A stretch of 64,000 nt of DNA. Origin: Tissierella sp. P1. GTDB lineage: Bacteria; Bacillota; Clostridia; Tissierellales; Tissierellaceae. Positions 18,502 to 27,332 of the stretch are shown here, piece after piece; position 1 is the stretch's first letter; every line of letters starts with the position of its first letter. The notes under the pieces were generated by a model. The model was not told the DNA's origin. It was given only the letters and a program-made list of their open reading frames with translations, and searched no databases. The stretch is from contig NZ_NPMN01000002.1 in the NCBI RefSeq assembly GCF_002266425.1, positions 124,001 through 188,000 on the forward strand, in the 5' to 3' direction. The position numbers and the translations under genes were made by a program.

Positions 18502-19725
18502 TTATTTCATTCTATAAAAAAATATACTTGATGCCAGTCTAATCACAGCTACTGCAATTAGTGCAATGTATATATTTGTCATATCCATTACCTTTACACC
18601 GAGAATAGGAGAAATACCAGAGATAATAGCTATAAGAGTATTATAGATAGCTATATAAATAGTTCTATTTTCATTTGGAATGATTTCTAATAATATATTA
18701 AATAATAACAGAACTGTACCGGCCACTGATACTCCTATTAAAACATTGAATAATACTAACAGCCATATTTGGTTAGAGACTGCATATAGAAGGGGAGTTA
18801 CACCCATTCCTATAATAGCTATAGCTAAAGTTACATTATTTCCGTTTTTATCTGCCCATTTTGGCCATTTAGTATATGTCCATATTGAGGAAATGGCACT
18901 AGCTATAGATATGGCAGCTAACCAATTTTCATCAGCTTTCAATATCTTTATAGTATAAATATTAAATAAAGGTTGAGCACCTACCCAGCCAATATGAAAG
19001 AAAAGTGATGCAAAAGTAAATAGAAGGAATTTTTTATTATTAGGTATTTCCTTTAGTACCTGTTTTAAAGAAGATAAATAATTAGATTCTTTTTTATTTT
19101 TATTTGTAAAACCTTTAAATTTAAAGAAAGAAATCACTTCAAATACAGATACTATAAATGCAATAATGAAGAAAATCTGATAGAGCTTTATAGTATCTTT
19201 ATCTGTTTTTGGTATAGATGTAAGTAGCTTCCCAGATATAAATGTTATAATTATTCCAACAAATGAAGAATATTTATTTCTAAGGCCCATTGCTTCGCCT
19301 CGTTCTTTTATGCAAAAAACATCTCCCATACTAGCTTGATATCCCATAGTTCCAATACTACCTGGTAAATTCATCAAACCTATCATTAGGACAAATAGAC
19401 TAGCCTGATTTACATTTAAAAATGGTATAATAGCTATAAATAAAAAGAAAATCTTATGTAATAACATTGTACAGCCTATGGTTTTTTGTTTATTGCTTAA
19501 TGATTCAATCAGTATAGCTCCAGGTATAAAAGCTAATATGCTTATAAAATGAGGTAAGGATGTAAGATAAGCTATCTGGTAATCAGTAGCTCCTAATCTT
19601 TCAGCAAACTTTGAATAATATGGGTTAACTAAGTTGGTTACAACGGCAGCTAAAATTCCATTTAAAATATTAATTTTCTTGTTATAATCAAAATCATATT
19701 GGAGAGAAATGGAGCTTTCGGTCAA
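18502..19725 (-). CDS. MFS transporter
   Basis: About 12 transmembrane helices in 407 aa. TTG at 19725 is preferred: AGAAGGTG lies 6 nt upstream, whereas the GTG at 19734 overlaps that site. Motifs are weak; GERGEAMGLRNKYSSFVG in the loop region and YYSKFAERLGATDYQIAYL near the N-terminus are typical of the poorly studied MFS group often seen in Clostridia. Substrate not inferable. Convergent to the ABC genes. Confidence 0.75.
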   Translation of the reverse strand: MTESSISLQYDFDYNKKINILNGILAAVVTNLVNPYYSKFAERLGATDYQIAYLTSLPHFISILAFIPGAILIESLSNKQKTIGCTMLLHKIFFLFIAIIPFLNVNQASLFVLMIGLMNLPGSIGTMGYQASMGDVFCIKERGEAMGLRNKYSSFVGIIITFISGKLLTSIPKTDKDTIKLYQIFFIIAFIVSVFEVISFFKFKGFTNKNKKESNYLSSLKQVLKEIPNNKKFLLFTFASLFFHIGWVGAQPLFNIYTIKILKADENWLAAISIASAISSIWTYTKWPKWADKNGNNVTLAIAIIGMGVTPLLYAVSNQIWLLVLFNVLIGVSVAGTVLLLFNILLEIIPNENRTIYIAIYNTLIAIISGISPILGVKVMDMTNIYIALIAVAVIRLASSIFFYRMK

Positions 19726-19852
19726 TTTATACACCTTCTATTATTTATTCAGATTCTAGCAACATTATATAATAAGTTCTGAATTAAATAAAGAATTATA
19801 TTGTTTGTAATATTCAAATAAAATAGTAAAATTATATATAGGGAGTGGTCTC

Positions 19853-20455
19853 ATGTTTGGTAGAAATATTAGTTTAGATCAAAGTATATTGCTTAAAAAT
19901 AAAATACCTTTACTGTATAATGATGAATCTTGGGTTAAATTGTTTGGAGATGTTAATGATAAGAATATTCAAAATGCTAAAGAAGAACTTATTGAGCTTG
20001 TATCAAAAGAAAGAGAGTTAGAAATTCAAAACAGGGAATTGCAGAGGGAAAAATTAAAATGTATGAAAATGATTCTTGGGATATCAGATTCAATAAATAA
20101 CGATAATAAAGTTGAAAATATAGCACTTTTAGATGATTATAAAAATCGAATGATTAGTATAAATGAAGAGCTAGAGGAACTGACTTTTCAACTTGAGACA
20201 ATACCAAAAGAAATAAGAGAGGCAAATCTTAAATTGTTAAATCTGACAATTGAATATGGTTATGATGAGCTTAAAGTCAAAGAAAAGGTTGTTGCTCAAT
20301 CAATAGGTGAAATAGAAGCTTTAAGACAGAAATTAAAGAATTTAATAAAAACAAAGCATGATTATGAAGAATGGATAAATGAGACATATACTTTTCTTCA
20401 TGGACTTTTAGGATCAGAAGTTATAGAAAAAATTGATAAAGAGAGATTTAAATAA
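19853..20455 (+). CDS. coiled-coil protein of unknown function
   Basis: 200 aa, mostly charged helix with heptad patterns between residues about 40 and 175 (for example KERELEIQNRELQREKL and ISINEELEELTFQLETI). No signal peptide, membrane segment or cysteine motif beyond a single Cys. Not recognised. GGGAG ribosome site 6 nt before the ATG. It ends one base before the acpS start, so it may be cotranscribed with the acpS-alr block, but this position is not part of the conserved synteny I know. Confidence 0.6.
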   Translation: MFGRNISLDQSILLKNKIPLLYNDESWVKLFGDVNDKNIQNAKEELIELVSKERELEIQNRELQREKLKCMKMILGISDSINNDNKVENIALLDDYKNRMISINEELEELTFQLETIPKEIREANLKLLNLTIEYGYDELKVKEKVVAQSIGEIEALRQKLKNLIKTKHDYEEWINETYTFLHGLLGSEVIEKIDKERFK

Positions 20456-20456
20456 A

Positions 20457-20872
20457 ATGATATGTGAAGATAGAATATCCATGGGAACAGATATCGTGAA
20501 TATAAATAGAATAAAAAAATAATATCAGAGAAAAAGAGTAGATTCTATGATAAGATATTTACAGTAAAAGAAATAGAATATATTTCTAAAGGTGGTCATA
20601 AGTGCACAACTATAGCAGGTATTTTTGCTGCTAAGGAAGCTATTAGCAAGGTTCTAGGAACAGGGATAGGGTCTGTAGGCTGGAAAGAAATAGAGATACT
20701 TCATTGTGCGAGTGGAAAACCCTATGTAAACCTTATAAATAAGGGAAAAGAAAAATTAGAAGAACTGGGTTTAGATAGTATAGAAATATCTATTTCTCAT
20801 GAGGAAGATTATGCTTTAGCCTTTGCAATAGGATATAGAAGCAATAATATAAATATAGAAATAGATGATTCT
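20457..20872 (+). pseudogene. acpS: holo-[acyl-carrier-protein] synthase domain, frameshifted at an A7 run
   Basis: Transfers 4'-phosphopantetheine from CoA to acyl carrier protein. MGTDIVNINRIKK (catalytic Asp in GTDIV) is in one frame, followed at once by TAA. Re-reading one base after the run at 20513-20519 restores ISEKKSRFYDKIFTVKEIEYI, IFAAKEAISKVLGTG (catalytic Glu), SGKPYV and ISISHEEDYALAFAI. The zero-frame codons ATA AAA AAA form a phased A_AAA_AAA heptamer. Beyond the AcpS core the frame runs without a stop into the dehydratase at 20873, which has no ribosome site of its own, so the product may be a fusion. The start at 20457 is weakly supported; ATG 20481 also fits. No AcpS paralogue is visible in the window. 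Confidence 0.8.
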
Positions 20873-21721
20873 ATGAAAAAATTACTGCCTAGAAGAAGTA
20901 GAGATAGCCATAAGGGAACTTATGGTAGAGTGGCTGTTATAGGTGGAAGTAGAGGGATGGCAGGTGCACCTTATTTAACGTCAATGGCAGCATTAAGAAC
21001 TGGAACAGGTCTTGTATATAGTATAGTACCTAAATCTTTAGAAAATATTATGTCCATAAAACTTACGGAAGTAATAATAAAATCAGCAGAAGATAAGAAT
21101 AAAGGATATTTTACAAAAGATTCATTATCTGATATTTTAGAAGGAATAGAAGGAATGGATGCAATAGCCATAGGGCCTGGTATTGGAGCAGATAAGGAAA
21201 GAACTTATCTAATTGAAGAAATTATAAATAATTATAAAGGGCCCATAGTTATAGATGCAGATGGAATAAATTGTTTATCCATTAATCCAGATATTTTATA
21301 TAAAAGAGATCAACCAATTATCATTACCCCACATCCAGGAGAATTGGGAAGATTCCTAGGTATAAGTACAAAGGAAATCCAAGAAAATAGAATTTATTAT
21401 TCTAAATATACTTCTGAGAAATATAATATAATAGTAGCTTTAAAAGGATTTAATACCGTAGTTGCATCACCTAAGAATGAAATATATATAAATGCAACTG
21501 GGAATCCAGGAATGGCTACTGCAGGATCAGGGGATTTACTTACAGGAATTATAGCCTCTTTTATAGGTCAAGGATTAATATCAATTGATGCAGCAAAGCT
21601 AGGTGTATTTTGTCACGGATTAGCAGGAGACTTAGCTAGTATTTATAAAGGAGAATATGGAGTTATTGCTACAGATATATTAGAAAATATCCCCTACAGT
21701 ATTAAAAAAATTCAAGAGTAA
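20873..21721 (+). CDS. nnrD: ADP-dependent NAD(P)H-hydrate dehydratase
   Basis: Repairs hydrated NAD(P)H. 282 aa covering one complete YjeF_C (ribokinase-fold) domain: HKGTYGRVAVIGGSRGMAGAP near the N-terminus, IGPGIG, DADGIN, ITPHPGE, and the nucleotide site NATGNPGMATAGSGDLLTG. The epimerase (YjeF_N) domain that usually precedes it in bacteria is absent; instead AcpS coding sequence is upstream in the same open frame. The first ATG (20873) lacks a Shine-Dalgarno sequence, which supports translation as the C-terminal part of an AcpS fusion. Confidence 0.92.
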   Translation: MKKLLPRRSRDSHKGTYGRVAVIGGSRGMAGAPYLTSMAALRTGTGLVYSIVPKSLENIMSIKLTEVIIKSAEDKNKGYFTKDSLSDILEGIEGMDAIAIGPGIGADKERTYLIEEIINNYKGPIVIDADGINCLSINPDILYKRDQPIIITPHPGELGRFLGISTKEIQENRIYYSKYTSEKYNIIVALKGFNTVVASPKNEIYINATGNPGMATAGSGDLLTGIIASFIGQGLISIDAAKLGVFCHGLAGDLASIYKGEYGVIATDILENIPYSIKKIQE

Positions 21722-21735
21722 AGGTTGGGGTGATA

Positions 21736-22353
21736 TTGAAAAGGCTCCTATTATTTATATTGATCCTTATGGTTTTATTAACATCATGTAACTTTTCTTC
21801 TAAGGAGAAAATTCTGTATAAAGACAAAAGAGTCTTATCTAAAATAGAAAAAACATATGAAAAATATAACGGATATAAATGTAAAGCTAATATTAAAATT
21901 ATTTCAGGCGAAACAGAATCAATATATTTAATAGAAGAAACATATAACAAACCTAACAAATATAAATTAGAAATTTTAAAGCCGAAAGAAAGCAAGGGTA
22001 TAATAATACTAAATACTGATGATAAAGTTTTTGTTGAACATCCATCGATTAACCAATCCATATCATTAATAACAATAAAATCTTTAAATAAGCAGATGCT
22101 AATAGGAGGATTTTATGAAAATATATCTAAATCAAATACAATTAGTACTCAAGAGATAGATAATGAAGAATATCTTACTTTTGAATTTAAGCTTGAGGAA
22201 AAAAATAAATACAGGGATTCTGCAAAGATTTGGATAGAAAAGAAAAATTATACTCCATATAAATTAAATATATTTGATGAGAGTGGTGCATTACAGGTAG
22301 AAATTACTTATGAAAACTTTAAATTTATTAGAAACCTAAAGACAAAATTATAA
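21736..22353 (+). CDS. LolA-like lipoprotein (GerS/YdcC type)
   Basis: 205-aa lipoprotein: basic N-terminus, hydrophobic helix, lipobox LTSC, then a LolA/LolB-like beta-rich domain (EETYNKPNKYKLEIL; AKIWIEKKNYTPYKLN). TTG at 21736 is preferred, 5 nt after GGGG; GTG 21730 overlaps that site. Position between acpS and alr matches B. subtilis ydcC, and an alr neighbour also marks C. difficile gerS, a lipoprotein needed for spore germination through cortex processing. A role in sporulation or germination is therefore likely but inferred from context. Confidence 0.78.
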   Translation: MKRLLLFILILMVLLTSCNFSSKEKILYKDKRVLSKIEKTYEKYNGYKCKANIKIISGETESIYLIEETYNKPNKYKLEILKPKESKGIIILNTDDKVFVEHPSINQSISLITIKSLNKQMLIGGFYENISKSNTISTQEIDNEEYLTFEFKLEEKNKYRDSAKIWIEKKNYTPYKLNIFDESGALQVEITYENFKFIRNLKTKL

Positions 22354-22366
22354 GGGGGATTATTAA

Positions 22367-23536
22367 ATGTATACTTTAGATGAAACAAGGCCAGTATGGG
22401 CAGAAATCAACTTAGATAACTTAGCTCACAATATTAGAGAGGTGAGAAAACATACAAACGAGAATGCATTAGTTACTGCTGTAGTAAAAGCTAACGGATA
22501 TGGTCATGGTTCTGTAGAGATATCAAGAACTTTCCTAGATAATGGTGCAGATAGATTAGCAGTAGCTATTCTAACAGAAGCTATAGAATTAAGAAAAGGA
22601 AATATAACTGAACCAATATTAATTTTAGGTTATACACCTCCAACACAATATGGAAAACTATTGGACTATGATTTAATTCAGGCTATATATAACTATGAAG
22701 AAGCTAAGATATTATCAAATAAAGCAGTAGAACTAGGGAAAACAGCCATAATTCATATTAAGATTGATAGTGGAATGGGTAGAATTGGATTTCTTCCAGC
22801 TAAAGAATCTATAGAAGATATAATAAAGATATCTAAGCTTCCTAATATCTATATAGAAGGAATTTTTACTCATTTTGCAAAAGCTGATGAAACTGATAAA
22901 TCTCATGCAAGAAATCAATTTGAAAAATATGTAGACATAGTTAATGATTTGGAAGAACAAGGATTAAATATACCAATAAAACATGTATCTAATAGTGCTG
23001 CAATTATTGATTTGCCACAGTATAATCTAAATATGGTTAGAGCAGGAATAATGATATATGGTTTTTATCCTTCAGATGAAGTGAGAAAGGATATAGAGTT
23101 AAAGCCAGCAATGACTTTGAAAGCTAAGATATCTCACTTAAAAGCAGTACCTAAAGGAACTGGGATCAGCTATGGACAAATTTTTGTTACAGAGAAGGAA
23201 TCAAAGATAGCAACTATACCCATAGGATATGCAGATGGATTTACTAGATTGCTAACTGAGAAAGCTGAAGTAACTATAAATGGTAAAAGGGCAAAAATAA
23301 TAGGGAAAATATGTATGGATCAATGTATGATAGATGTCACTCATATAGAAGACGTGAAACTAGGAGATGAAGTGGTAATATTTGGATGTGAACCAGAATA
23401 TCCTCATGCCGATGAACTCGCAGAAAAAATTGGTACAATAAATTATGAAATTGTATGCATGGTAAGTAGAAGGGTTCCTAGAGTCTATATATCTAATGGA
23501 AATATAGTGAAGATAAAAGATTATTTACTGGAATAA
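22367..23536 (+). CDS. alr: alanine racemase
   Basis: PLP enzyme interconverting L- and D-alanine for peptidoglycan. 389 aa. The PLP lysine lies in VVKANGYGHG near residue 40; the second-subunit tyrosine is in GISYGQIF, and KICMDQCMIDVT is the conserved C-terminal barrel signature. RAGIMIYGFYP is typical. Ribosome site GGGGGA 9 nt before the ATG. Follows the GerS-like gene by 13 nt. Confidence 0.95.
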   Translation: MYTLDETRPVWAEINLDNLAHNIREVRKHTNENALVTAVVKANGYGHGSVEISRTFLDNGADRLAVAILTEAIELRKGNITEPILILGYTPPTQYGKLLDYDLIQAIYNYEEAKILSNKAVELGKTAIIHIKIDSGMGRIGFLPAKESIEDIIKISKLPNIYIEGIFTHFAKADETDKSHARNQFEKYVDIVNDLEEQGLNIPIKHVSNSAAIIDLPQYNLNMVRAGIMIYGFYPSDEVRKDIELKPAMTLKAKISHLKAVPKGTGISYGQIFVTEKESKIATIPIGYADGFTRLLTEKAEVTINGKRAKIIGKICMDQCMIDVTHIEDVKLGDEVVIFGCEPEYPHADELAEKIGTINYEIVCMVSRRVPRVYISNGNIVKIKDYLLE

Positions 23537-23565
23537 AGCTTAAAAGGAATAAATTGATGAATAGG

Positions 23566-23595
23566 TTGACATTGGCAACGAAAAGCATATATAAT
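23566..23595 (+). promoter_or_regulatory. mazEF promoter
   Basis: -35 TTGACA (23566-23571), 18-bp spacer, -10 TATAAT (23590-23595). It allows mazEF expression apart from alr. Confidence 0.8.
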
Positions 23596-23636
23596 TGTTT
23601 TAGGCTATTTTATATATTTTTTATCCAAGATTTTGT

Positions 23637-23936
23637 GTGGGGGGTGTGCCTTTATGGCTGAGACTGCCAAGGATAACAGTTAGTTTACCCAATAGCCTCC
23701 TAGAAGAAGTTGATGTTATGGTTCCTATGGAGTATAAAAACCGTTCTGATTTTATAGCAGAGGCCATGAAACTCTTTATTAGTGAGAAAAAAAAATTAGA
23801 TATTATTGAGAAATTGAGGGAAGGATATAAGGAAATGAGTCAAATTAATTTAGCTTTTGCTGAAATGGGGTTAGAACAAGATATTCTTGAACTAGCCACA
23901 TATGAAGCAAGTCTTAAGAGGCAGGCGATATTATGA
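23637..23936 (+). CDS. mazE: MazE/NdoAI-type ribbon-helix-helix antitoxin, start region probably frameshifted
   Basis: Antitoxin and DNA-binding partner of the MazF RNase. The RHH core [17 protein letters not shown] (followed by [16 protein letters not shown]) is intact and the C-terminal helix should block MazF. The only ATG with a good ribosome site (GGGGGGTG, 7 nt away) is at 23654 and reads MAETAK, a typical start for the family, but it is out of frame by one base at about 23672. The in-frame GTG codons at 23637 and 23646 have no proper ribosome site. A 1-bp insertion or 2-bp deletion near 23670 is the simplest explanation. Overlaps mazF by 4 nt. Confidence 0.85.
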   Translation: MGGVPLWLRLPRITVSLPNSLLEEVDVMVPMEYKNRSDFIAEAMKLFISEKKKLDIIEKLREGYKEMSQINLAFAEMGLEQDILELATYEASLKRQAIL

Positions 23937-24283
23937 TAGTTAAACGAGGAGATATATATTATGCTGATTTAAGTCCTGTTATAGGATCTGAACAAGGAGG
24001 GGTAAGACCAGTACTTGTTATCCAAAATGATGTTGGAAACAAATATAGTCCTACTATTATTATTGCTGCAATTACTTCCCAGATAAATAAGGCGAAATTG
24101 CCTACACATGTAGAGATAAATGCTCCAGAATACGGACTACCAAAGGACTCAGTAGTCCTTCTGGAGCAAATAAGAACTATAGATAAAAAGAGACTTCGAG
24201 AGAGAATAGGAAGATTCAGTGAAGAAATGATGTCTAACGTAGATGAATGCTTGAAAATAAGCTTAGGATTAATAGAACTATAG
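23933..24283 (+). CDS. mazF: MazF/NdoA-type endoribonuclease toxin
   Basis: PemK-fold sequence-specific mRNA interferase, 116 aa, close to B. subtilis NdoA/EndoA length. [31 protein letters not shown] is the conserved N-terminus with the catalytic Arg, and [19 protein letters not shown] contains the catalytic Thr/Ser region. ATG overlaps the antitoxin stop by 4 nt, so translation is coupled. A terminator follows. The alr-mazE-mazF order is as in Bacillus. Confidence 0.95.
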   Translation: MIVKRGDIYYADLSPVIGSEQGGVRPVLVIQNDVGNKYSPTIIIAAITSQINKAKLPTHVEINAPEYGLPKDSVVLLEQIRTIDKKRLRERIGRFSEEMMSNVDECLKISLGLIEL

Positions 24284-24302
24284 TGAATACATACATATTA
24301 AA

Positions 24303-24330
24303 AATAGGCATTACTTAATGCTTATTTTTT
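24303..24330 (+). terminator. intrinsic terminator after mazF
   Basis: 11-bp stem with one G-U pair (24303-24313 with 24316-24326) followed by T's. Confidence 0.75.
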
Positions 24331-24357
24331 ATTGGTTTTGTAGTATAATTAAAAGCA

Positions 24358-24447
24358 GTGAAGAGTTAAAAGTGAGAAGTGAATAGTTTTAAGTAAAGAT
24401 TTAGGGTCTTTTAACTATTAGTTATTCACTATTAGCTATTAACTAAA
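24358..24447 (+). repeat. heptanucleotide repeats in two opposing arms
   Basis: Left arm: GTGAAGA, GTTAAAA, GTGAGAA, GTGAATA, GTTTTAA, GTAAAGA in strict 7-nt phase (24358-24399). Right arm: AACTATT, AGTTATT, CACTATT, AGCTATT, AACTAAA (24413-24447), also in 7-nt phase and partly complementary to the left arm. A 13-nt loop separates them. It ends just before the ribosome site of the next gene. Confidence 0.85.
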
Positions 24448-24466
24448 TTTTAGGAGGTTAATACAT

Positions 24467-24940
24467 ATGAAAAATAAAATTAAGAGAATAGGAATTGGAT
24501 TAAGTGCAATAGTTATATTATTAGGAGCAACAAGAGTATTTTCGGAACCAGGTTCTGAATCAGATCCATTAGTCACTCTTAGTTATGTAGAGAAAAAAAT
24601 AGAGCAATTAAAATACTATGTAGATACAGAATTAGGAAAGAAAAATACTGGAAATGAGACTACGGGATCATGGGCAGTAGTTGAAGTACCAGCAGGAAAA
24701 TCTTTAATCTGTAAAGATGGGACAGAGATCATACTACGTTCAGGAGAAGCTAGAGCTATAGCGATAGTAGTCAATGGTGTAATGAATGGACTAACAGATA
24801 TTACTGTAGGTAAAGATTTGGCAATGGAAGAAAATATTATAGCAAATCATTTACTTATAATACCTAGAGATGATGGAAGAGGAGCTAGAGCTTTAACAAA
24901 TAGTTTTTTCCTAGTTAAAGGAGATTATGAAATACGATAG
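24467..24940 (+). CDS. secreted protein of unknown function
   Basis: 157 aa with a signal peptide (basic start, hydrophobic core IGLSAIVILLGA) and probable cleavage near VFSEPGS. The mature part begins GSESDPLVTLSYVEKKIEQL, a pattern I associate with conserved Clostridial surface proteins, and continues with a beta-rich domain (PAGKSLICKDGTEIILRSGEARAIAI) that resembles a small barrel. No catalytic motif. AGGAGG ribosome site 9 nt before the ATG. Stop lies 10 nt before the next start. Confidence 0.6.
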   Translation: MKNKIKRIGIGLSAIVILLGATRVFSEPGSESDPLVTLSYVEKKIEQLKYYVDTELGKKNTGNETTGSWAVVEVPAGKSLICKDGTEIILRSGEARAIAIVVNGVMNGLTDITVGKDLAMEENIIANHLLIIPRDDGRGARALTNSFFLVKGDYEIR

Positions 24941-24950
24941 GAGGAGTACT

Positions 24951-26021
24951 TTGATTGATATAAGGGAGTACAAAAGTGGTGATGAAAAGGGAATATTAAA
25001 TTTATTTAATGAAATATACACTGCATCTAGAGAAGAAGAATATTGGAGATGGCAATTCATGGAGAATCCATGGGGAGAGTCAGTTATTGTTGTAGCAGAA
25101 GAAGACTCTAAGATAATAGGACAATGTACACTTATCCCTACAAAGATTATAATTAATGACAAAGAGATATTAGCAGGCCATTCAGTAGATACTATGATTA
25201 GCAAGGAATATAGAGGAAAAGGTATATATGAGAAAGTGGCTAAAAAGTCTTATGAATTAGCTGCCCTAAAAGGAATAGAAATCAGAGTTGGATTTCCAAC
25301 TAACGAAGCATTGAGAGGCCTACTAGGAGATGATATTAGTGCAGCTTTAGTAGGGGATATTCCACTACTACTTAAGCCTTATAAATTAGATAATTTTTTA
25401 TCTAGCATAATAAAATTGAAACCTTTAGCTAAAGCATTGGCTTTACCTAGTACCTTATTCATAAAATTTATCTACAAGGAAAGGACAATGAAGATTAATA
25501 AGTCTTATATATTTAAGGAAGTAAAGGAATTTAATGAAGACTTTGATATACTTTGGGATAAAATAAAGACAAGTAGTCAAATAATGACAAAAAGGGATAG
25601 TGAATTCTTAAACTGGAGAATCAAAAATCATCCTAAGAATCATTATAAGACCTTTGGAGCTTATTTAGAAGATGAATTAATGGGATACATGGTAGTAAAG
25701 ATAGAAGAACGAAGTTTGAGAGGCAAATCCAATGTAAAACTAGGAAGTATTGTAGACATGATAGGTATAGATGAAAGTATATTAACAGGTCTTTACTTAG
25801 AAGCAAAAAAATATTTTAAAGTTGAAAAAATAGATTTTGTAGTATCTTGGGCTTCTGAATCTATGAAATATCGTCAATTTCTAGTTAAATTAGGTTTTTT
25901 CAAGTCTAGGTCTTCAATAGCTTTTGTAGTTAAGGATTTAACACAAAAAAAAGAATTGGAAAACTACATCATCAATGAGAAAAACTGGTATGTTATGCCC
26001 ATTGAATCAGATATCTACTAA
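24951..26021 (+). CDS. GNAT family N-acetyltransferase
   Basis: 356 aa. TTG at 24951 is preferred because AGGAGGAG lies directly upstream; the ATG at 24927 is inside the previous gene and lacks a site. N-terminal GNAT domain with acetyl-CoA loop ISKEYRGKGIYEKVAKKSYELA (about 75-100) and GFPTNEALRG; a second half (about 180-356) contains an F-W-R motif FLNWRIKNHPKNHY typical of GNAT proteins that modify sugar nucleotides or lipids. Placement ahead of glycan genes suggests surface-sugar acetylation, which is inference. Confidence 0.75.
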   Translation: MIDIREYKSGDEKGILNLFNEIYTASREEEYWRWQFMENPWGESVIVVAEEDSKIIGQCTLIPTKIIINDKEILAGHSVDTMISKEYRGKGIYEKVAKKSYELAALKGIEIRVGFPTNEALRGLLGDDISAALVGDIPLLLKPYKLDNFLSSIIKLKPLAKALALPSTLFIKFIYKERTMKINKSYIFKEVKEFNEDFDILWDKIKTSSQIMTKRDSEFLNWRIKNHPKNHYKTFGAYLEDELMGYMVVKIEERSLRGKSNVKLGSIVDMIGIDESILTGLYLEAKKYFKVEKIDFVVSWASESMKYRQFLVKLGFFKSRSSIAFVVKDLTQKKELENYIINEKNWYVMPIESDIY

Positions 26022-26050
26022 ATGATGCAAGGCGAAATGGAGGAGAATTT

Positions 26051-27331
26051 ATGACATCAACGAAGGATATGAAAATAACTATTATTGGATTAGGTTATAT
26101 TGGCTTGCCTACTGCTGCCATATTTGCTAAATCAGGAATGACAGTATTAGGCTATGATATTAATGAAAAAGTAATAAATGCTTTAAATCAAGGGAAAATT
26201 ATAATTGAAGAACCAGGTCTTGAAGATTTAGTTAATGAAGTTGTAGAAGAGGGGAGATTAAAAGGTATTAGCAAATTAGAGGAAGCTGATGTTTTTATTA
26301 TTTCAGTTCCTACACCAATTAACAAGGATAAGACTGCTAATATGGATTATGTTAGAAAAGCAGCTGAATCTATAGTTCCCGTACTTAGAAAAGGAAATAT
26401 AGTAGTTCTAGAATCTACTTCCCCACCAGAGTCTACTGAAAAAATAATATTACCTATACTTGGTAAATCAGGGCTTGATATAGGAGAAGAAGTTTTTGTT
26501 GCTCATTCACCAGAAAGAGTTTTACCAGGTAAGATAATTCAAGAACTAATTGAAAGCGATAGAATTATTGGGGGAATAAATGAAAAATCTGCTGAGTTAG
26601 TTAAGAATTTATATAGTGTTTTTGTTAAGGGGGAGATTTTTACAACTGATTCCAAAACAGCAGAAATGTGTAAGCTTATGGAAAATACTTATAGGGATGT
26701 TAATATTGCCTTGGCAAATGAGCTTGCCATAACTTGTGAAGAGATGGGAATAAATGCTTGGGATGTTATAACTTTAGCTAATAGGCATCCTAGAGTTAAT
26801 ATTCATCAGCCGGGACCAGGGGTTGGAGGACATTGTTTAGCAGTTGATCCTTGGTTCATAGTAGAAAGACAAATTAAAGGAAACATTATTAAACTTGCTA
26901 GAGAAACAAATGATAATATGCCAAATCATATATTAGATAAACTAAAGGAAATTTTCCCAGATGAAAATGCTAAAATATCTATATTAGGACTTACATATAA
27001 ACCAAATATAGATGATATGAGGGAAAGCCCTATAGTAAATTTGGTAAAATTATTAAAAGAAAATACCAGATTTACTTTATCATTACATGACCCTCATGCA
27101 TGTAAGGAAAACTTTGAGTTAGGTAATCTTATGCTTGATTCCTTATATGATGTAGTTAAGGATGCAGATTTAATGATACTGGCAGTAAATCATAACGAAT
27201 ATAAAAATATAGACTTTAAAAAAGTAGCTACATTGATGAAAGACAAGCATATCTATGATACTAGAAATTTCTTAGATGAAGCTTCCCTTAAAGATTTAGG
27301 TTTTAAAATTACACTATTAGGTAGGGATTAA
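26051..27331 (+). CDS. UDP-N-acetyl-D-mannosaminuronate dehydrogenase-type nucleotide sugar dehydrogenase
   Basis: Oxidises a UDP-sugar at C6 in two NAD-dependent steps to a uronic acid; UDP-ManNAc is the likely substrate from similarity to WecC. 426 aa: NAD motif IIGLGYIGLPTAAIFA near the N-terminus, the central EMCKLMENTYRDVNIALANEL helix, catalytic cysteine in GPGVGGHCLAVDPWF and the C-terminal GLTYKPNIDDMRESP. GGAGGAG ribosome site. First enzyme of the glycan cluster; the 2-epimerase that would supply UDP-ManNAc is not in the window. Confidence 0.88.
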   Translation: MTSTKDMKITIIGLGYIGLPTAAIFAKSGMTVLGYDINEKVINALNQGKIIIEEPGLEDLVNEVVEEGRLKGISKLEEADVFIISVPTPINKDKTANMDYVRKAAESIVPVLRKGNIVVLESTSPPESTEKIILPILGKSGLDIGEEVFVAHSPERVLPGKIIQELIESDRIIGGINEKSAELVKNLYSVFVKGEIFTTDSKTAEMCKLMENTYRDVNIALANELAITCEEMGINAWDVITLANRHPRVNIHQPGPGVGGHCLAVDPWFIVERQIKGNIIKLARETNDNMPNHILDKLKEIFPDENAKISILGLTYKPNIDDMRESPIVNLVKLLKENTRFTLSLHDPHACKENFELGNLMLDSLYDVVKDADLMILAVNHNEYKNIDFKKVATLMKDKHIYDTRNFLDEASLKDLGFKITLLGRD

Positions 27332-27332
27332 A

